A stretch of 48,973 nucleotides of DNA from CBCPMX01 sp965120355. GTDB lineage: Bacteria > Bacillota > Clostridia > Oscillospirales > Oscillospiraceae. The stretch spans positions 1 to 48,973 of the forward strand of contig CBCPMX010000020.1 of NCBI GenBank assembly GCA_965120355.1, given 5' to 3'. The first letter of the stretch is position 1. Every line of letters begins with the position of its first letter. This document shows positions 15,886-24,764 of this stretch, one piece after another. The notes beneath the pieces are model-generated. The model ran no database searches. It saw only the letters and a program-made list of their open reading frames with translations, and had not been told where the DNA came from. The position numbers were made by a program, and so were the translations under genes.

Positions 15886-16263
15886 ATGGAGAAAATCGGT
15901 CTGACAGACAGTGAGCTGAAGATTATTAAGCTCATGTGGCAGAAATCCCCCCGTACCCTGCGCCAGCTGGAAGACGCCCTGAAGGACGAAACCGGCTGGA
16001 CGCGCCACACCATCATCTCGTTTCTCAAGCGCATGCAGATCAAACAAACTGTCCGTGTAGAGGACGCCAAGCCTGTGAAGCTCTATTACCCCCTGGTCAC
16101 AGAGGAACAGGTCAAACGCTATGAGACGGAAAGCCTCATCGACAAGCTTTTTGGCGGCAGTCCCCTGTCTCTGGTGAACAACCTGGTTCAGAACAAGGCC
16201 GTCTCCGACGAAGAATTGGATGATATGTTGGAGCTGTTGGCCCAGGCCCGGAGCAAAAAATGA
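15886..16263 (+). CDS. BlaI/MecI-family transcriptional repressor
   Basis: A 125-residue winged-helix repressor of the BlaI/MecI/CopY family. Residues 1-70 contain the winged helix (LTDSELKIIKLMWQKSPRTLRQLEDAL, then TRHTIISFLKRM). Residues 75-125 form the dimerisation region, with the family's FGGSPLSLVNNLVQNKAVSDEELDDM motif. Such repressors are inactivated by proteolysis triggered by the partner membrane peptidase, which is encoded next with a 4-bp overlap. Start: ATG after TTGGAGGTG. The controlled genes probably include this operon; nothing links it to a beta-lactamase here. Confidence 0.93.
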   Translation: MEKIGLTDSELKIIKLMWQKSPRTLRQLEDALKDETGWTRHTIISFLKRMQIKQTVRVEDAKPVKLYYPLVTEEQVKRYETESLIDKLFGGSPLSLVNNLVQNKAVSDEELDDMLELLAQARSKK

Positions 16264-18125
16264 TTGCCGCTGTGCTGTCCCGGCTGGTGGAGATGACCCT
16301 GCTGGGCTCCCTGTGTATCCTGGCCACGCTGGTATTCCGGCTTGTGTTCCGGCAGCACGTTTCTCCCAGAGTGATCTATGGCTTCTGGGCCCTGCCGGCC
16401 GTGCGGCTGCTGTTTCCCTTTTCTTTCAACATTCCCAACGGCGGCAGCACCCGCAATGTCACTGCGCCGGCCAGTCAGGCCATTGCCGCGGCTCTGACAT
16501 CCGGCTCCGCCGCCGCGCAGGCCGGCGATGCCGCCGTAACGGTGGTGGCGGAGGCACAGACCGCGTTCTCCTGGGCGGCGGTGCTGCTGGCCATCTGGCT
16601 GGCAGGATGTCTTGTCACGGCATGCCTGGCCATTGTCTCCAACCGCCGGCTGTTCCGGCAGCTGCGGGAGACCAGCACCCCCCTGCCGCGGGAGCTGCTG
16701 ATCGCACCGGCCATGGAGCTTTGGACAGACCGGCTCCCGGCGGTCTATCTGACCCAGCTGCCCCATATCTCTCCGTGTCTGGTGGGGGTGATGCATCCGC
16801 GGCTTTATCTGACCGAAAGCGCCGTGGCTGACGAGGCAGTGCTGCGGCACGCCTTGCTCCACGAGCTGTGCCATATGAAGCAGCGGGACAACGTGTTTTC
16901 TTTTCTGCGGACGGTGTGTTGCGTCATCCACTGGTTCAATCCCCTGGTCTGGGTTGCAGCCCATTTCGCCCGGCAGGACTGTGAGCTGAGCTGCGACAGC
17001 CAGGTCCTGCGCAAACTGCCGGAAGAAGCGGAAGCCTATGGCCGCAGTCTCCTGACCATTCTCCGCAGCCAGCAGCTGCACGCTCCGGTCATGGTCTCCT
17101 GCACCACCATGACCGGCTCCGTCCGCTCCCTCCGGGACCGCATCACCATGATTGCCCGGCAGCACCAGACGGCCTTCGGCTGGGGCTTGGCGGCGGTCCT
17201 GGCGGTATTTCTCCTCAGCTGGACCTTTCTGACCACCTACGCCGCACCGGCAGACAACACCATGGTCTACTACGGCGACGGTGAAACTTTGGTGGAACTG
17301 GACCCGGACACGTTGGCCCAGCGGGTGGTCTGGAGCGGCGGCGCCGTGGCCTGCGACCCCTACAGCGGCGACCAGGTTGCCGTAGTGGGGAACTTTATCT
17401 GCCTGCGCACCACCGGCGGTGAAGTCTGGCTGGTGAACCGTACAACCCTGGAACCCCGGCTGCTGTGTACCGGCAGCTTCGCAGTCTACAGCGGCCGGCT
17501 CTACACGCTGGAAACCGACGGCACGCAGGTGGAGGCCGCCGTCTATTCCGCCGATGGCGCAGAGGAAGCGCGCATCCCCGTTCCCCAGGAATCCTACAGC
17601 TTTGACAATATCGCCGGCGGCCAGGCCCTGTCCTATGCCGTGGATCTGTCCACCTGCACCGTCTGCGACAATTTCGTCTATTATCTGCGCACCAATGAAG
17701 CCTCATCTATTTTATGCCGCACCAATCTGATTTACGGCGGCGAACTGGTCATTGCCACCGGCGTCAGCCGTTTCTTCGGCGATGACACCGGCCTGGTGGT
17801 CTTTGGGCAGGATGACGGGGAATACTATAAGCTGTCTTATCTGACCATGACGGAAATGGAAGGCTTTTCGCTGGGCAACGAGCTGCGGCTGACCAGCTCT
17901 GACGGCTGGTACTTCTACAGTCTTTACACCCTGGACGGTCTGGCCGTGTTCCGCAAGGGCGCGCTCAGCGGATCCGGTACGCTGCTGGCCACCGGTCAGG
18001 GCGGCCAATGGAGCGCCAAGGGCTGGTTGGACAATCTGGCGGTTCTGAAGCTGTGGGACGGTACGCCGGATCATGTGACGGAAATCTGGTTCTATGACAG
18101 TGAGCAAGCCGTTCGTCTGCGCTGA
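16260..18125 (+). CDS. BlaR1/MecR1-like M56 sensor peptidase with unusual extracellular domain
   Basis: A 621-residue membrane zinc peptidase. Hydrophobic segments lie at about 5-30, 40-57, 103-127, 212-235 and 307-325. The cytoplasmic catalytic site is HELCH (His201, Glu202, His205) followed by MKQRD, as in BlaR1 and MecR1. After the last membrane segment (307-325) comes a ~290-residue outer domain. In BlaR1 this would be a penicillin-binding domain with SxxK. Here I see instead short beta-strand repeats with Tyr/Trp/Gly pairs, of the kind found in propeller folds. The ligand is therefore unlikely to be a beta-lactam. It overlaps the blaI stop by 4 bp. Peptidase call firm; sensor fold is inference. 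Confidence 0.88.
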   Translation: MIAAVLSRLVEMTLLGSLCILATLVFRLVFRQHVSPRVIYGFWALPAVRLLFPFSFNIPNGGSTRNVTAPASQAIAAALTSGSAAAQAGDAAVTVVAEAQTAFSWAAVLLAIWLAGCLVTACLAIVSNRRLFRQLRETSTPLPRELLIAPAMELWTDRLPAVYLTQLPHISPCLVGVMHPRLYLTESAVADEAVLRHALLHELCHMKQRDNVFSFLRTVCCVIHWFNPLVWVAAHFARQDCELSCDSQVLRKLPEEAEAYGRSLLTILRSQQLHAPVMVSCTTMTGSVRSLRDRITMIARQHQTAFGWGLAAVLAVFLLSWTFLTTYAAPADNTMVYYGDGETLVELDPDTLAQRVVWSGGAVACDPYSGDQVAVVGNFICLRTTGGEVWLVNRTTLEPRLLCTGSFAVYSGRLYTLETDGTQVEAAVYSADGAEEARIPVPQESYSFDNIAGGQALSYAVDLSTCTVCDNFVYYLRTNEASSILCRTNLIYGGELVIATGVSRFFGDDTGLVVFGQDDGEYYKLSYLTMTEMEGFSLGNELRLTSSDGWYFYSLYTLDGLAVFRKGALSGSGTLLATGQGGQWSAKGWLDNLAVLKLWDGTPDHVTEIWFYDSEQAVRLR

Positions 18126-18140
18126 AAGGAGGCGTTTTCT

Positions 18141-18608
18141 ATGGGCTGGTGTCCCAAATGCAAAACCGCATATGAGACCGGCGCCGCATCCTGCCCCGTC
18201 TGCGGCGCGGTATTGTCGGACAGCCCGCCGCAGGAGGCGTCCGACGCCATAGAGCCGGTGCTGCTGACCACCGTTACCACCAACGGGGAGATCGCCATTC
18301 TGACGGGCCTGTTCCACAGTGCCGGCATTCCCTTCTACGCCCTGGATCGGGGCGCCGGGGGATATCTGCGTATTACCATGGGCAGCTCTGTCTACGGGCA
18401 GGACATCTATGTGGACCGGCGGCACTACAAGGAGGCCCGCACGCTCCTGACGGCCTATATGAACCGCCGTCACGTCATGGTCTTTGAAGACGACGAAAAT
18501 CTGGAGCCGGAGCCGGAGGCGGATCCCGGCGCGTACCAGTTCTTTGTGGCGGTAGTGGCGGGGTTTCTGCTGCTGTTTCTGTATTCCATCCTGGCAGGCT
18601 GCTGGTAA
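18141..18608 (+). CDS. Zinc-ribbon DUF2007 protein with C-terminal membrane anchor
   Basis: A 155-residue protein in three parts. Residues 1-25 are a zinc ribbon with two Cys pairs (WCPKCKT and SCPVCGAV). Residues 38-110 match DUF2007, a putative signal-transducing domain that resembles P-II-like folds: PVLLTTVTTNGEIAILTGLFHSAGIPFYALD, then IYVDRRHYKEARTLL. Residues 130-152 are one hydrophobic helix (FFVAVVAGFLLLFLYSILAG), so the protein is anchored at the C-terminus. It starts 15 bp after the M56 gene with an AAAGGAGG site and precedes birA by 12 bp, so it lies in the same operon. Its function is unknown. Confidence 0.8.
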   Translation: MGWCPKCKTAYETGAASCPVCGAVLSDSPPQEASDAIEPVLLTTVTTNGEIAILTGLFHSAGIPFYALDRGAGGYLRITMGSSVYGQDIYVDRRHYKEARTLLTAYMNRRHVMVFEDDENLEPEPEADPGAYQFFVAVVAGFLLLFLYSILAGCW

Positions 18609-18620
18609 AGGAGGACGCTC

Positions 18621-19607
18621 ATGCACGATCAGGTTTTACAATTGCTGCGCGGCGCGGAGGGCTTTCTCTCCGGGCAGGCCATGAGCCGCCAACTGGGCGT
18701 CTCCCGATCTGCCATCTGGAAAATCATCCAGTCCCTGCGGGAAGAGGGCTATGAGATTGCCTCGGTCACCAACCGGGGCTACCGTCTGGTCAGCGGGCCA
18801 GACGTGCTGTCCGCCGGCGAGATCCGCGCTGCCCTGGGAGATCATCCATGGGCAGACAAGCTGGTGATCCTGCCGGAAGTGGACTCCACCAACACCTATG
18901 CCAAAAAGCTGGCGGCGGAAGGCGCACCCCATGGGACGGTGATCGTCGCCGACGCTCAAACCGGCGGCCGCGGCCGGCTGGGCCGCAGCTTCGCCTCGCC
19001 GCCTGGCGTGGGGGTCTACTTTACGGCGCTGCTCCGTCCCCAGACGCGGCCGGAACAACTCCCTCACCTGACAGCCATGGCCGCCGTGGCGGCCTGCGAC
19101 GCAGTGGAGGCCGTCTGCGGCCGGCGGCCCGGCATCAAATGGACCAACGATCTGATTTTGGACGGGAAAAAACTGGCCGGCATTCTCACGGAACTGTCGG
19201 TGGAGTGGGAAAGCGGCCAAACCGACTATGTGGTTCTGGGTATTGGCATCAACTGCAATCAAACCGCGCAGGAATTTCCGCCGGAACTGCAGGAAACGGC
19301 CATTTCTCTGCAAATGGCCCTGGGACATGCCATCCGGCGCAGCGCGCTGGCAGCCGCGTTGGTCCGCGCTGTTTCCGCCATGTCGGACGGCCTTCTGACA
19401 GAAAAATCAGCATGGCTCCAGCGCTATGCCGCCGGTTGCCTGACCATTGGCCAGGACGTCCAGGTGCTGCGGGGCGGCAGCGTCCGCCGCGGCCATGCCG
19501 ACGGCATTGATGAGAACGCCGCCCTGCTGGTGACCTACGACACCGGAGAACAGGAGGCCGTCCTTTCCGGTGAAGTGTCCGTGCGGGGATTGTATGGATA
19601 TGTTTGA
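18621..19607 (+). CDS. birA: Bifunctional biotin-[acetyl-CoA-carboxylase] ligase / biotin operon repressor
   Basis: A 328-residue group II BirA. The N-terminal ~60 residues are a helix-turn-helix (FLSGQAMSRQLGVSRSAIWKIIQSLREEGYEI), which gives a DNA-binding repressor role. The ligase domain shows EVDSTNTYAKKLAAEGAPHGTVIVAD, the biotin-adenylate loop GGRGRLGRSFASPPG and KWTNDLILDGKKLAGILTE. The C-terminal SH3-like domain is present. It attaches biotin to AccB Lys106, whose gene is at 10863-11291. The ATG has an AAAGGAGG ribosome-binding site. No biotin synthesis genes are in the window, so the cell may import biotin; that is inference. Confidence 0.95.
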   Translation: MHDQVLQLLRGAEGFLSGQAMSRQLGVSRSAIWKIIQSLREEGYEIASVTNRGYRLVSGPDVLSAGEIRAALGDHPWADKLVILPEVDSTNTYAKKLAAEGAPHGTVIVADAQTGGRGRLGRSFASPPGVGVYFTALLRPQTRPEQLPHLTAMAAVAACDAVEAVCGRRPGIKWTNDLILDGKKLAGILTELSVEWESGQTDYVVLGIGINCNQTAQEFPPELQETAISLQMALGHAIRRSALAAALVRAVSAMSDGLLTEKSAWLQRYAAGCLTIGQDVQVLRGGSVRRGHADGIDENAALLVTYDTGEQEAVLSGEVSVRGLYGYV

Positions 19608-19651
19608 TCTTATGCGCCTTGCTCTTAGAAATCTATCCTTTGGAGGTTTAT

Positions 19652-20107
19652 ATGTCCAGAAAGCAAGTGACCATCTATACTGACGGCGCCTGCTCCGGCA
19701 ACCCTGGCCCCGGCGGCTACGGCGTCATTCTCAGCTGGAACGGCATAGAAAAGGAGCTGTCTGGCGGCGCGCCGGAAACTACCAACAACCGCATGGAACT
19801 CATGGGCGTTATCACCGGCCTGCAGGCGCTAAAGGCCCCCTGTGATGTGGATCTGTTCACCGATTCCAAATATATCGTCGACGCCATGGAAAAGGGCTGG
19901 GCCGTCCGTTGGCAGAAAAACGGCTGGAAGCGCAACAAAACCGACAAAGCCCTCAACCCCGATCTGTGGCAGCAGGTACTGGAGCTGTGCCAGGTGCACT
20001 CGGTCACCTTTCATTGGGTCAAGGGCCACGCGGACAATCCGAAAAACAACCGCTGCGATGCGTTGGCGGTGGCAGAGTCAAAAAAATATAAAACCGGCGT
20101 GAAATAG
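19652..20107 (+). CDS. rnhA: Ribonuclease HI
   Basis: A 151-residue enzyme that cuts the RNA strand of RNA-DNA hybrids. The family motif IYTDGACSGNPGPGGYG opens the protein. The four acidic residues of the active site are visible: Asp in YTDGA, Glu in NNRMELM, Asp in FTDSKY and the late Asp in NRCDALA, with the HWVKGHADNP catalytic His region. The start at 19652 is chosen for TTGGAGG 6 bp upstream; an earlier start overlapping birA has no site. It closes the blaI-birA gene series and is followed by a strong terminator. Confidence 0.96.
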   Translation: MSRKQVTIYTDGACSGNPGPGGYGVILSWNGIEKELSGGAPETTNNRMELMGVITGLQALKAPCDVDLFTDSKYIVDAMEKGWAVRWQKNGWKRNKTDKALNPDLWQQVLELCQVHSVTFHWVKGHADNPKNNRCDALAVAESKKYKTGVK

Positions 20108-20141
20108 TCGTACCGCCGGCATCTGCCTGGGGAAGCGGACT

Positions 20142-20176
20142 ACCGGAACGGCCCGTACTGCGCCGTTCCGGTTTTT
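20142..20176 (+). terminator. Terminator after rnhA
   Basis: A perfect 11-bp stem (20142-20152 and 20162-20172), a 9-nt loop and a run of T from 20172 to 20176. A textbook intrinsic terminator. Confidence 0.88.
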
Positions 20177-20224
20177 GCGCGGGCCCCGGCGGGGCGAATT
20201 TGCGCAAAACCCACATCTGTGCAA

Positions 20225-20253
20225 TTGTATTTCTTCTCTGCTTCCACTATAAT
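20225..20253 (+). promoter_or_regulatory. topB promoter
   Basis: TTGTAT, a 17-bp spacer and perfect TATAAT (20248-20253), 42 bp before the topB start. Confidence 0.72.
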
Positions 20254-20295
20254 AGAGCCACAAACTCACAAAACCCAATGCAAAGGATGCTGTCT

Positions 20296-22482
20296 ATGTC
20301 AAAAACACTGGTCTTAGCCGAAAAGCCCTCCGTGGGCAAGGAGATTGCCCGGGTACTGGGGTGCAAAAAGGGCGGCGAGGGCTTTCTGGAGGGTGACCGG
20401 TATATCGTCACCTGGGCCCTGGGCCATCTGGTGACCCTGGCCGACCCGGACGCCTACGAAAAGAAATGGGAAAAATGGGATATGGCCGATTTGCCCATGC
20501 TGCCCCAGAACATGAAGCTGGTAGTGATCCGGGAGTCCAGCCGCCAATTCAAGATTGTGCAGAACCAGATGAAGCGCGGCGACGTGTCTGAGCTGGTCAT
20601 CGCCACTGACGCCGGCCGGGAGGGCGAGCTGGTGGCCCGCTGGATTATGCAAAAGGCGGGGTGGAACAAACCCGCCAAGCGGCTGTGGATTTCCAGCCAG
20701 ACGGACCGGGCCATCCGGGAGGGCTTTGCCAATCTGCGCCCGGCTCAGGAATACGACAATCTGTTTCGCTCCGCCCAGGCCCGCAGCGAGGCCGACTGGC
20801 TGGTGGGTCTCAACGTCACCCGGGCCCTGACCTGCAAATTCAACGCCCAGCTGTCCGCCGGCCGCGTACAGACGCCCACTCTGGCCCTGATCGTGGCGCG
20901 GGAAGAAGAAATCCGTAAATTTCAGCCCAAGGAATTCTACGGCGTGCGTCTGAAGCTGGATGGCTTCAACGCCACCTGGCGCGACAGCAGCCACCAGGCC
21001 CGCACCTTTGACCGGGCCCTGGCAGAAGCCGTGGCCGCCAAGGCAACCGGGCAGGCGATCCTGACCCAGGTGTCCAAAACCTACAAGCAGACGCCGCCGC
21101 CCCCTGCCTATGACCTGACGGAGCTGCAGCGGGACGCCAACAAGAAATATGCCTATTCCGCAAAAGAAACCCTGTCGCTGATGCAGTCTCTGTACGAGCG
21201 GCACAAACTGCTGACCTATCCCCGCACAGATTCGCGCTATATCTCCGACGACGTGGTCGCCACCCTGCCGGAGCGGCTGCGCAGCGTCATGACCGAGGAC
21301 TACAAGCCATTGGCCCAGCAAATTCTCCGCAGCCGCCCCCTGCAGACCAAATATCTGGTCAACAATGCCAAGGTCACCGATCACCACGCCATCATTCCCA
21401 CAGAAGAGCAGCCAGAGCTGTGGCGGCTGACCGGCCCGGAGCGGAATATCTACGATCTGGTCGTCCGGCGCTTTCTGGCGGTTCTGCTGCCGCACTACGA
21501 GTATGAGGAAGTGAAGCTGACCATGACCGTGGGCGGCGAAACCTTCAGCGCCCGGGGGAAAGTGGTGAAAAACCAGGGCTGGCGGGCCGCCTATGACCGC
21601 TCCTTTTCCCTGGAGGAAGAGGACAGCGAGGAGGAGCAGTCCCAGTCCCTGCCCAATCTGACCCAGGGGGCAAAGCTGGACATTCTCTCTGCACAGGTGA
21701 CCACCGGAAAGACTTCGCCCCCGGCCCGCTATACGGAGGCCACGCTGCTGACGGCCATGGAACACCCCCAGTCCCAGGTACAGGACAAGGCTCTGAGCAA
21801 GATTTTGGAGCAAACGTCCGGGCTGGGCACCCCGGCCACCCGGGCCGACATCATTGAAAAGCTGTTCTCCACCTTCTATGTGGAGCGGCGGGGCAAGGAG
21901 CTGGTTCCCACCTCCAAGGGCATTCAGCTCATTGGCCTGGTGCCGGAGGATCTGCGGTCCGCGGCATTAACGGCCCAATGGGAAGACCGGCTGGCCGCCA
22001 TCGCCAAGGGGGAAGCGCGCGACCAACAATTTGTGGAAGAGATGCGGCGCTACGCCGCGTCATTGGTGGAGCAGGTAAAAGCCAGCGACGCCAAATACAC
22101 CCACGACAACCAGACCCGTAAGCCCTGTCCGGAGTGCGGCAAAAATCTGCTGCTTGTGAAGGGCAAGCGGGGCGAGATGCTGGTGTGTCCCGACCGGGAA
22201 TGCGGCTACCGCCGCGCCGTGACCCAGACCACCAATGCCCGCTGCCCCAACTGTCACAAAAAAATGGAGCTGCGCGGGGAGGGCGACAATCAGACCTTTG
22301 CCTGCGTGTGCGGCTATCGGGAAAAGCTGTCGGCCTTTAAGGCGCGCCGCGCCAAGGCCGGAGCCAACAAGGCCGACGTGCGCCGCTTTATGGCCAATCA
22401 GCAAAAGCAGGACACTGGGGGCAATTCCGCCCTGGCTGAGCAGTTGGCCAAGTGGGCCGCCGCCAAAAACGATCAGAAGTAA
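20296..22482 (+). CDS. topB: DNA topoisomerase III (type IA)
   Basis: A 728-residue type IA topoisomerase that separates linked single strands, for example at the end of replication or recombination. The Toprim domain starts at residue 2 (KTLVLAEKPSVGKEIARVLG) and has the acidic TDAGREGE motif (104-111). The catalytic tyrosine is Tyr308 in LTYPRTDSRYIS. GLNVTRALTCKF and SAGRVQTPTL are also family signatures. The C-terminus carries two Cys4 zinc-ribbon modules (CPECGKN...CPDRECGY and CPNCHKK...CVCGY), then a basic tail. The start at 20296 has AAAGGA 8 bp upstream and gives the standard SKTLVLAEKPSV opening. A small DUF1292 gene follows in the same transcript. Confidence 0.95.
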   Translation: MSKTLVLAEKPSVGKEIARVLGCKKGGEGFLEGDRYIVTWALGHLVTLADPDAYEKKWEKWDMADLPMLPQNMKLVVIRESSRQFKIVQNQMKRGDVSELVIATDAGREGELVARWIMQKAGWNKPAKRLWISSQTDRAIREGFANLRPAQEYDNLFRSAQARSEADWLVGLNVTRALTCKFNAQLSAGRVQTPTLALIVAREEEIRKFQPKEFYGVRLKLDGFNATWRDSSHQARTFDRALAEAVAAKATGQAILTQVSKTYKQTPPPPAYDLTELQRDANKKYAYSAKETLSLMQSLYERHKLLTYPRTDSRYISDDVVATLPERLRSVMTEDYKPLAQQILRSRPLQTKYLVNNAKVTDHHAIIPTEEQPELWRLTGPERNIYDLVVRRFLAVLLPHYEYEEVKLTMTVGGETFSARGKVVKNQGWRAAYDRSFSLEEEDSEEEQSQSLPNLTQGAKLDILSAQVTTGKTSPPARYTEATLLTAMEHPQSQVQDKALSKILEQTSGLGTPATRADIIEKLFSTFYVERRGKELVPTSKGIQLIGLVPEDLRSAALTAQWEDRLAAIAKGEARDQQFVEEMRRYAASLVEQVKASDAKYTHDNQTRKPCPECGKNLLLVKGKRGEMLVCPDRECGYRRAVTQTTNARCPNCHKKMELRGEGDNQTFACVCGYREKLSAFKARRAKAGANKADVRRFMANQQKQDTGGNSALAEQLAKWAAAKNDQK

Positions 22483-22494
22483 GGAGGACCGGCT

Positions 22495-22791
22495 ATGGCA
22501 ATATCTCCATTTCCCAAACGAGGGCAAGATCCGGAGCCGGAGCAGACGCCCATTTTTCTGTACGACGAGGCCGGAGAAGAAATGGCCTTCGATTTTCTGG
22601 ACACAGTGGAACGGGGCGGCAAAACCTATATCGTCCTGTTACCCAGGACGGGAGACGGGGACTCCGTCACCATCATGGAGATGGTGGAGGATCCGGCAGA
22701 AGAAGACAGCTATACCTTCTACCCCGTAGAAAACGACAAAGTCTTACAGAGTGTCTTTAAAACCTTCCGCAAAAAGAATGGGCTGGAGTAA
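22495..22791 (+). CDS. DUF1292-family small acidic protein
   Basis: A 98-residue acidic protein with the DUF1292 pattern: an FDFLDTVERGGKTYIVLLPR strand pair, then VTIMEMVED, then TFYPVENDKVLQSVFKTFRKK. In this family the length is usually 80-110 residues and the role is unknown; members are often near RNA-processing or replication genes. It starts 12 bp after topB with an AAGGAGG ribosome-binding site. The 158 bp after its stop show only a weak 7-bp hairpin (22894-22914) without a T-run and no further gene. Confidence 0.88.
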   Translation: MAISPFPKRGQDPEPEQTPIFLYDEAGEEMAFDFLDTVERGGKTYIVLLPRTGDGDSVTIMEMVEDPAEEDSYTFYPVENDKVLQSVFKTFRKKNGLE

Positions 22792-22949
22792 CTACAGCCC
22801 GGGGAACCGCAGGAACTGCCGGAGAGGCCCCACGCTCCCAGCTGTACGCGCTTATGGGATGCGCATATCCAGCCGCACAGGGCCAATCCTCAAGGGCATC
22901 CGTTCCTGATGCCCGGAATAGGGCCATCATTTCAGCAGCCAAAAAGCAA

Positions 22950-22985
22950 AACCGCTTCTTCCGGCAAAGGCCGAAAGAAGCGGTT
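22950..22985 (-). terminator. Terminator of the beta-helix gene
   Basis: A 16-bp stem with a single G-U-type mismatch (22950-22965 against 22970-22985) and a 4-nt loop. On the minus strand it is followed by TTGCTTTTT. It lies 10 bp after the gene's stop. Confidence 0.83.
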
Positions 22986-22995
22986 ACTTGTCTGC

Positions 22996-24414
22996 TTATA
23001 CGGTGACAGTCACCAGCCTGCCGCCGGAGGGCAGCAGATACTCCGCGGCCTGATCGGCCACAGCGGTGATGGTGACGCCTTCATCGGCGTCGATCTGTCC
23101 CTCATGGACAAAGCCGGTCAGCACAACGCTGGAATCGCCGGTGGCGAACCACTGTGCGCCGCCCTTGAGGGTCAGATAGCCCCGATTGATGGCGCCTGTC
23201 CAGCTGGCATTTTCCAGTGTCACATACACATCGCGGTCCGGATCCTCGTGGACGATATCGCCCTCATAGTCCTCATTGCGGAGGGCCAGATGGACGCCAT
23301 AGACCTTCTTCCCATTGGTCTTGGTGGCGTTGGGATCGTCGTTCCACTGGGTTTTCAGCAGGACGCCGCAGGCGCTTTCCGCCCGGACGCCGTCCAGCAC
23401 GATCTCCGCATTCTGGCTCTTGACCAGCACCACCGGCTTTCTGCTGTTGATGGTGCCGCCGTTGACGGTCAGCTCGCTGACCTCGGAGGGCTGGCCCATG
23501 ACGCAGTGGATCAGCGCGAAATAGGTGCCGCACTTGCTGTGGCAATCGTTGAAGGTCATATCGGCCTCACCGGCAATGATGCCCGCCATACAGGCCACAT
23601 CGAAATTGGTGCGGTTAAACACATCATGGCACGCGCCGTCGGCATACGCGCCATAGCCGGACTTGGTGGCGACAACGGAGCAATCGTTGCACTCCAGATA
23701 GACATAGCCCTCCGCGCCGTCCGTGGACACCGCCGCCCAGCCCTCGGCCACAATGGTGGAGTTGTAGAAATAGGTCTCCGCATTGGACTGGGTGCAGTGG
23801 GTACGGGCATTGCCCTCAATCTCCAGGGCGGCGGGCGGCGACATCATGAAGCCTTCCAGCTTGGGGGCGCCTTCGCCATAGGGTGCGCCGTGACCAATCA
23901 GCAGCGAGTCATAGATCCGCATGGTGGAATATTGCTCCGTGGAGGTGCAGCAGCGGGCCGCACCGGTGGCGGTGATGCGGCAGTTTTTCAGATTGAACTG
24001 GCTGTGATCCATGCTGTACACACCGGAGGCCATGCCGCCCAAGCCGGAGCCGTTGCCGCTGATGGTGATGTCCGCGTCCTCCAACGTAAATACCTGGCCC
24101 TCGCCCCGGACCGTAATCCCGCCCACGTTGGGGCCTTCACACTCGATGCGAATGCCCTTTGCGCCCTGGGCGGTCACTTCGCCGGTGAGCTTGCCGCCCT
24201 CCGGCGGCTGCTCCACCTTTCCGTCCGCTACCAGTACAGTGGGGATCTTTGGCGTACTGTCCATTCCCGGAGGACCGCCGGGACCACCCGGGCCGCCAGG
24301 TCCACCGGGGCCGCCAGGCGGCGCGCCAAACATGGCCATCATTTCTTCCAGAGAGGGCATGTGAAACGGTTCCCGCACGGGAGCCTCAAATTCCGCGCCT
24401 TTGATAGATGCCAT
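22996..24414 (-). CDS. Right-handed beta-helix-like protein with N-terminal collagen-like tract
   Basis: A 472-residue protein of unknown function. Residues 1-30 hold a short amphipathic start. A glycine-proline tract follows (about 33-50, repeated GGP/GPP triplets). The rest is a series of short beta strands with turn-rich Asn/Gly positions (GVYSMDHSQFNLKNCRITATG, then ALEIEGNARTH, YVYLECNDCSVVATKSGYG, VSELTVNGGTINSRKP, ITAVADQAAEYLL). This is the look of a parallel beta-helix of the pectate-lyase-like type. There is no signal peptide or membrane segment, which is odd for such a protein. The start at 24414 has GAAGG upstream. It stands alone between its own promoter and terminator. No catalytic residues can be named. 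Confidence 0.75.
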   Translation of the reverse strand: MASIKGAEFEAPVREPFHMPSLEEMMAMFGAPPGGPGGPGGPGGPGGPPGMDSTPKIPTVLVADGKVEQPPEGGKLTGEVTAQGAKGIRIECEGPNVGGITVRGEGQVFTLEDADITISGNGSGLGGMASGVYSMDHSQFNLKNCRITATGAARCCTSTEQYSTMRIYDSLLIGHGAPYGEGAPKLEGFMMSPPAALEIEGNARTHCTQSNAETYFYNSTIVAEGWAAVSTDGAEGYVYLECNDCSVVATKSGYGAYADGACHDVFNRTNFDVACMAGIIAGEADMTFNDCHSKCGTYFALIHCVMGQPSEVSELTVNGGTINSRKPVVLVKSQNAEIVLDGVRAESACGVLLKTQWNDDPNATKTNGKKVYGVHLALRNEDYEGDIVHEDPDRDVYVTLENASWTGAINRGYLTLKGGAQWFATGDSSVVLTGFVHEGQIDADEGVTITAVADQAAEYLLPSGGRLVTVTV

Positions 24415-24452
24415 TTGAAAACCTTCTTTCTGTAATGATTTTATCACATTTT

Positions 24453-24481
24453 ATTATAAGGGAACGGCGGCAAAAGCTCAA
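24453..24481 (-). promoter_or_regulatory. Promoter of the beta-helix gene
   Basis: On the minus strand: TTGAGC, a 17-bp spacer and perfect TATAAT (revcomp of 24453-24458), about 38 bp before the start. The region between this and the M28 gene (24482-24764) holds a TACAAT box at 24554-24559 but no convincing -35 box, and no gene. Confidence 0.7.
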
Positions 24482-24764
24482 GGATATGGGACATTTTGAC
24501 CAGAGAGCAAAAAATGCAGGGGCAGCGGGGTAGCACATTGGCCAAACCTGTGCTACAATAGGGGGTACTTAAAAATGGACTTGCTGAGGAAGGCGGCGCG
24601 CTGTGCGCAAGCACCGTTTGCCCCTTGCAGACTTGGGGGATTGGATTGTAGTCTTCCCGCCCGCCCAGCCCGGGACATTTCGCAAACCATTTCGCCCCAC
24701 CAATGCCGGTGGATCCAGCGGTTCCTCCGCCCCATTGCCCAATTGCACAGAAAGGAACATCTGC

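Noticed and set aside
22894..22914. Terminator for topB-DUF1292
   Set aside because: Only a 7-bp stem without a T-run; too weak to list as a terminator.
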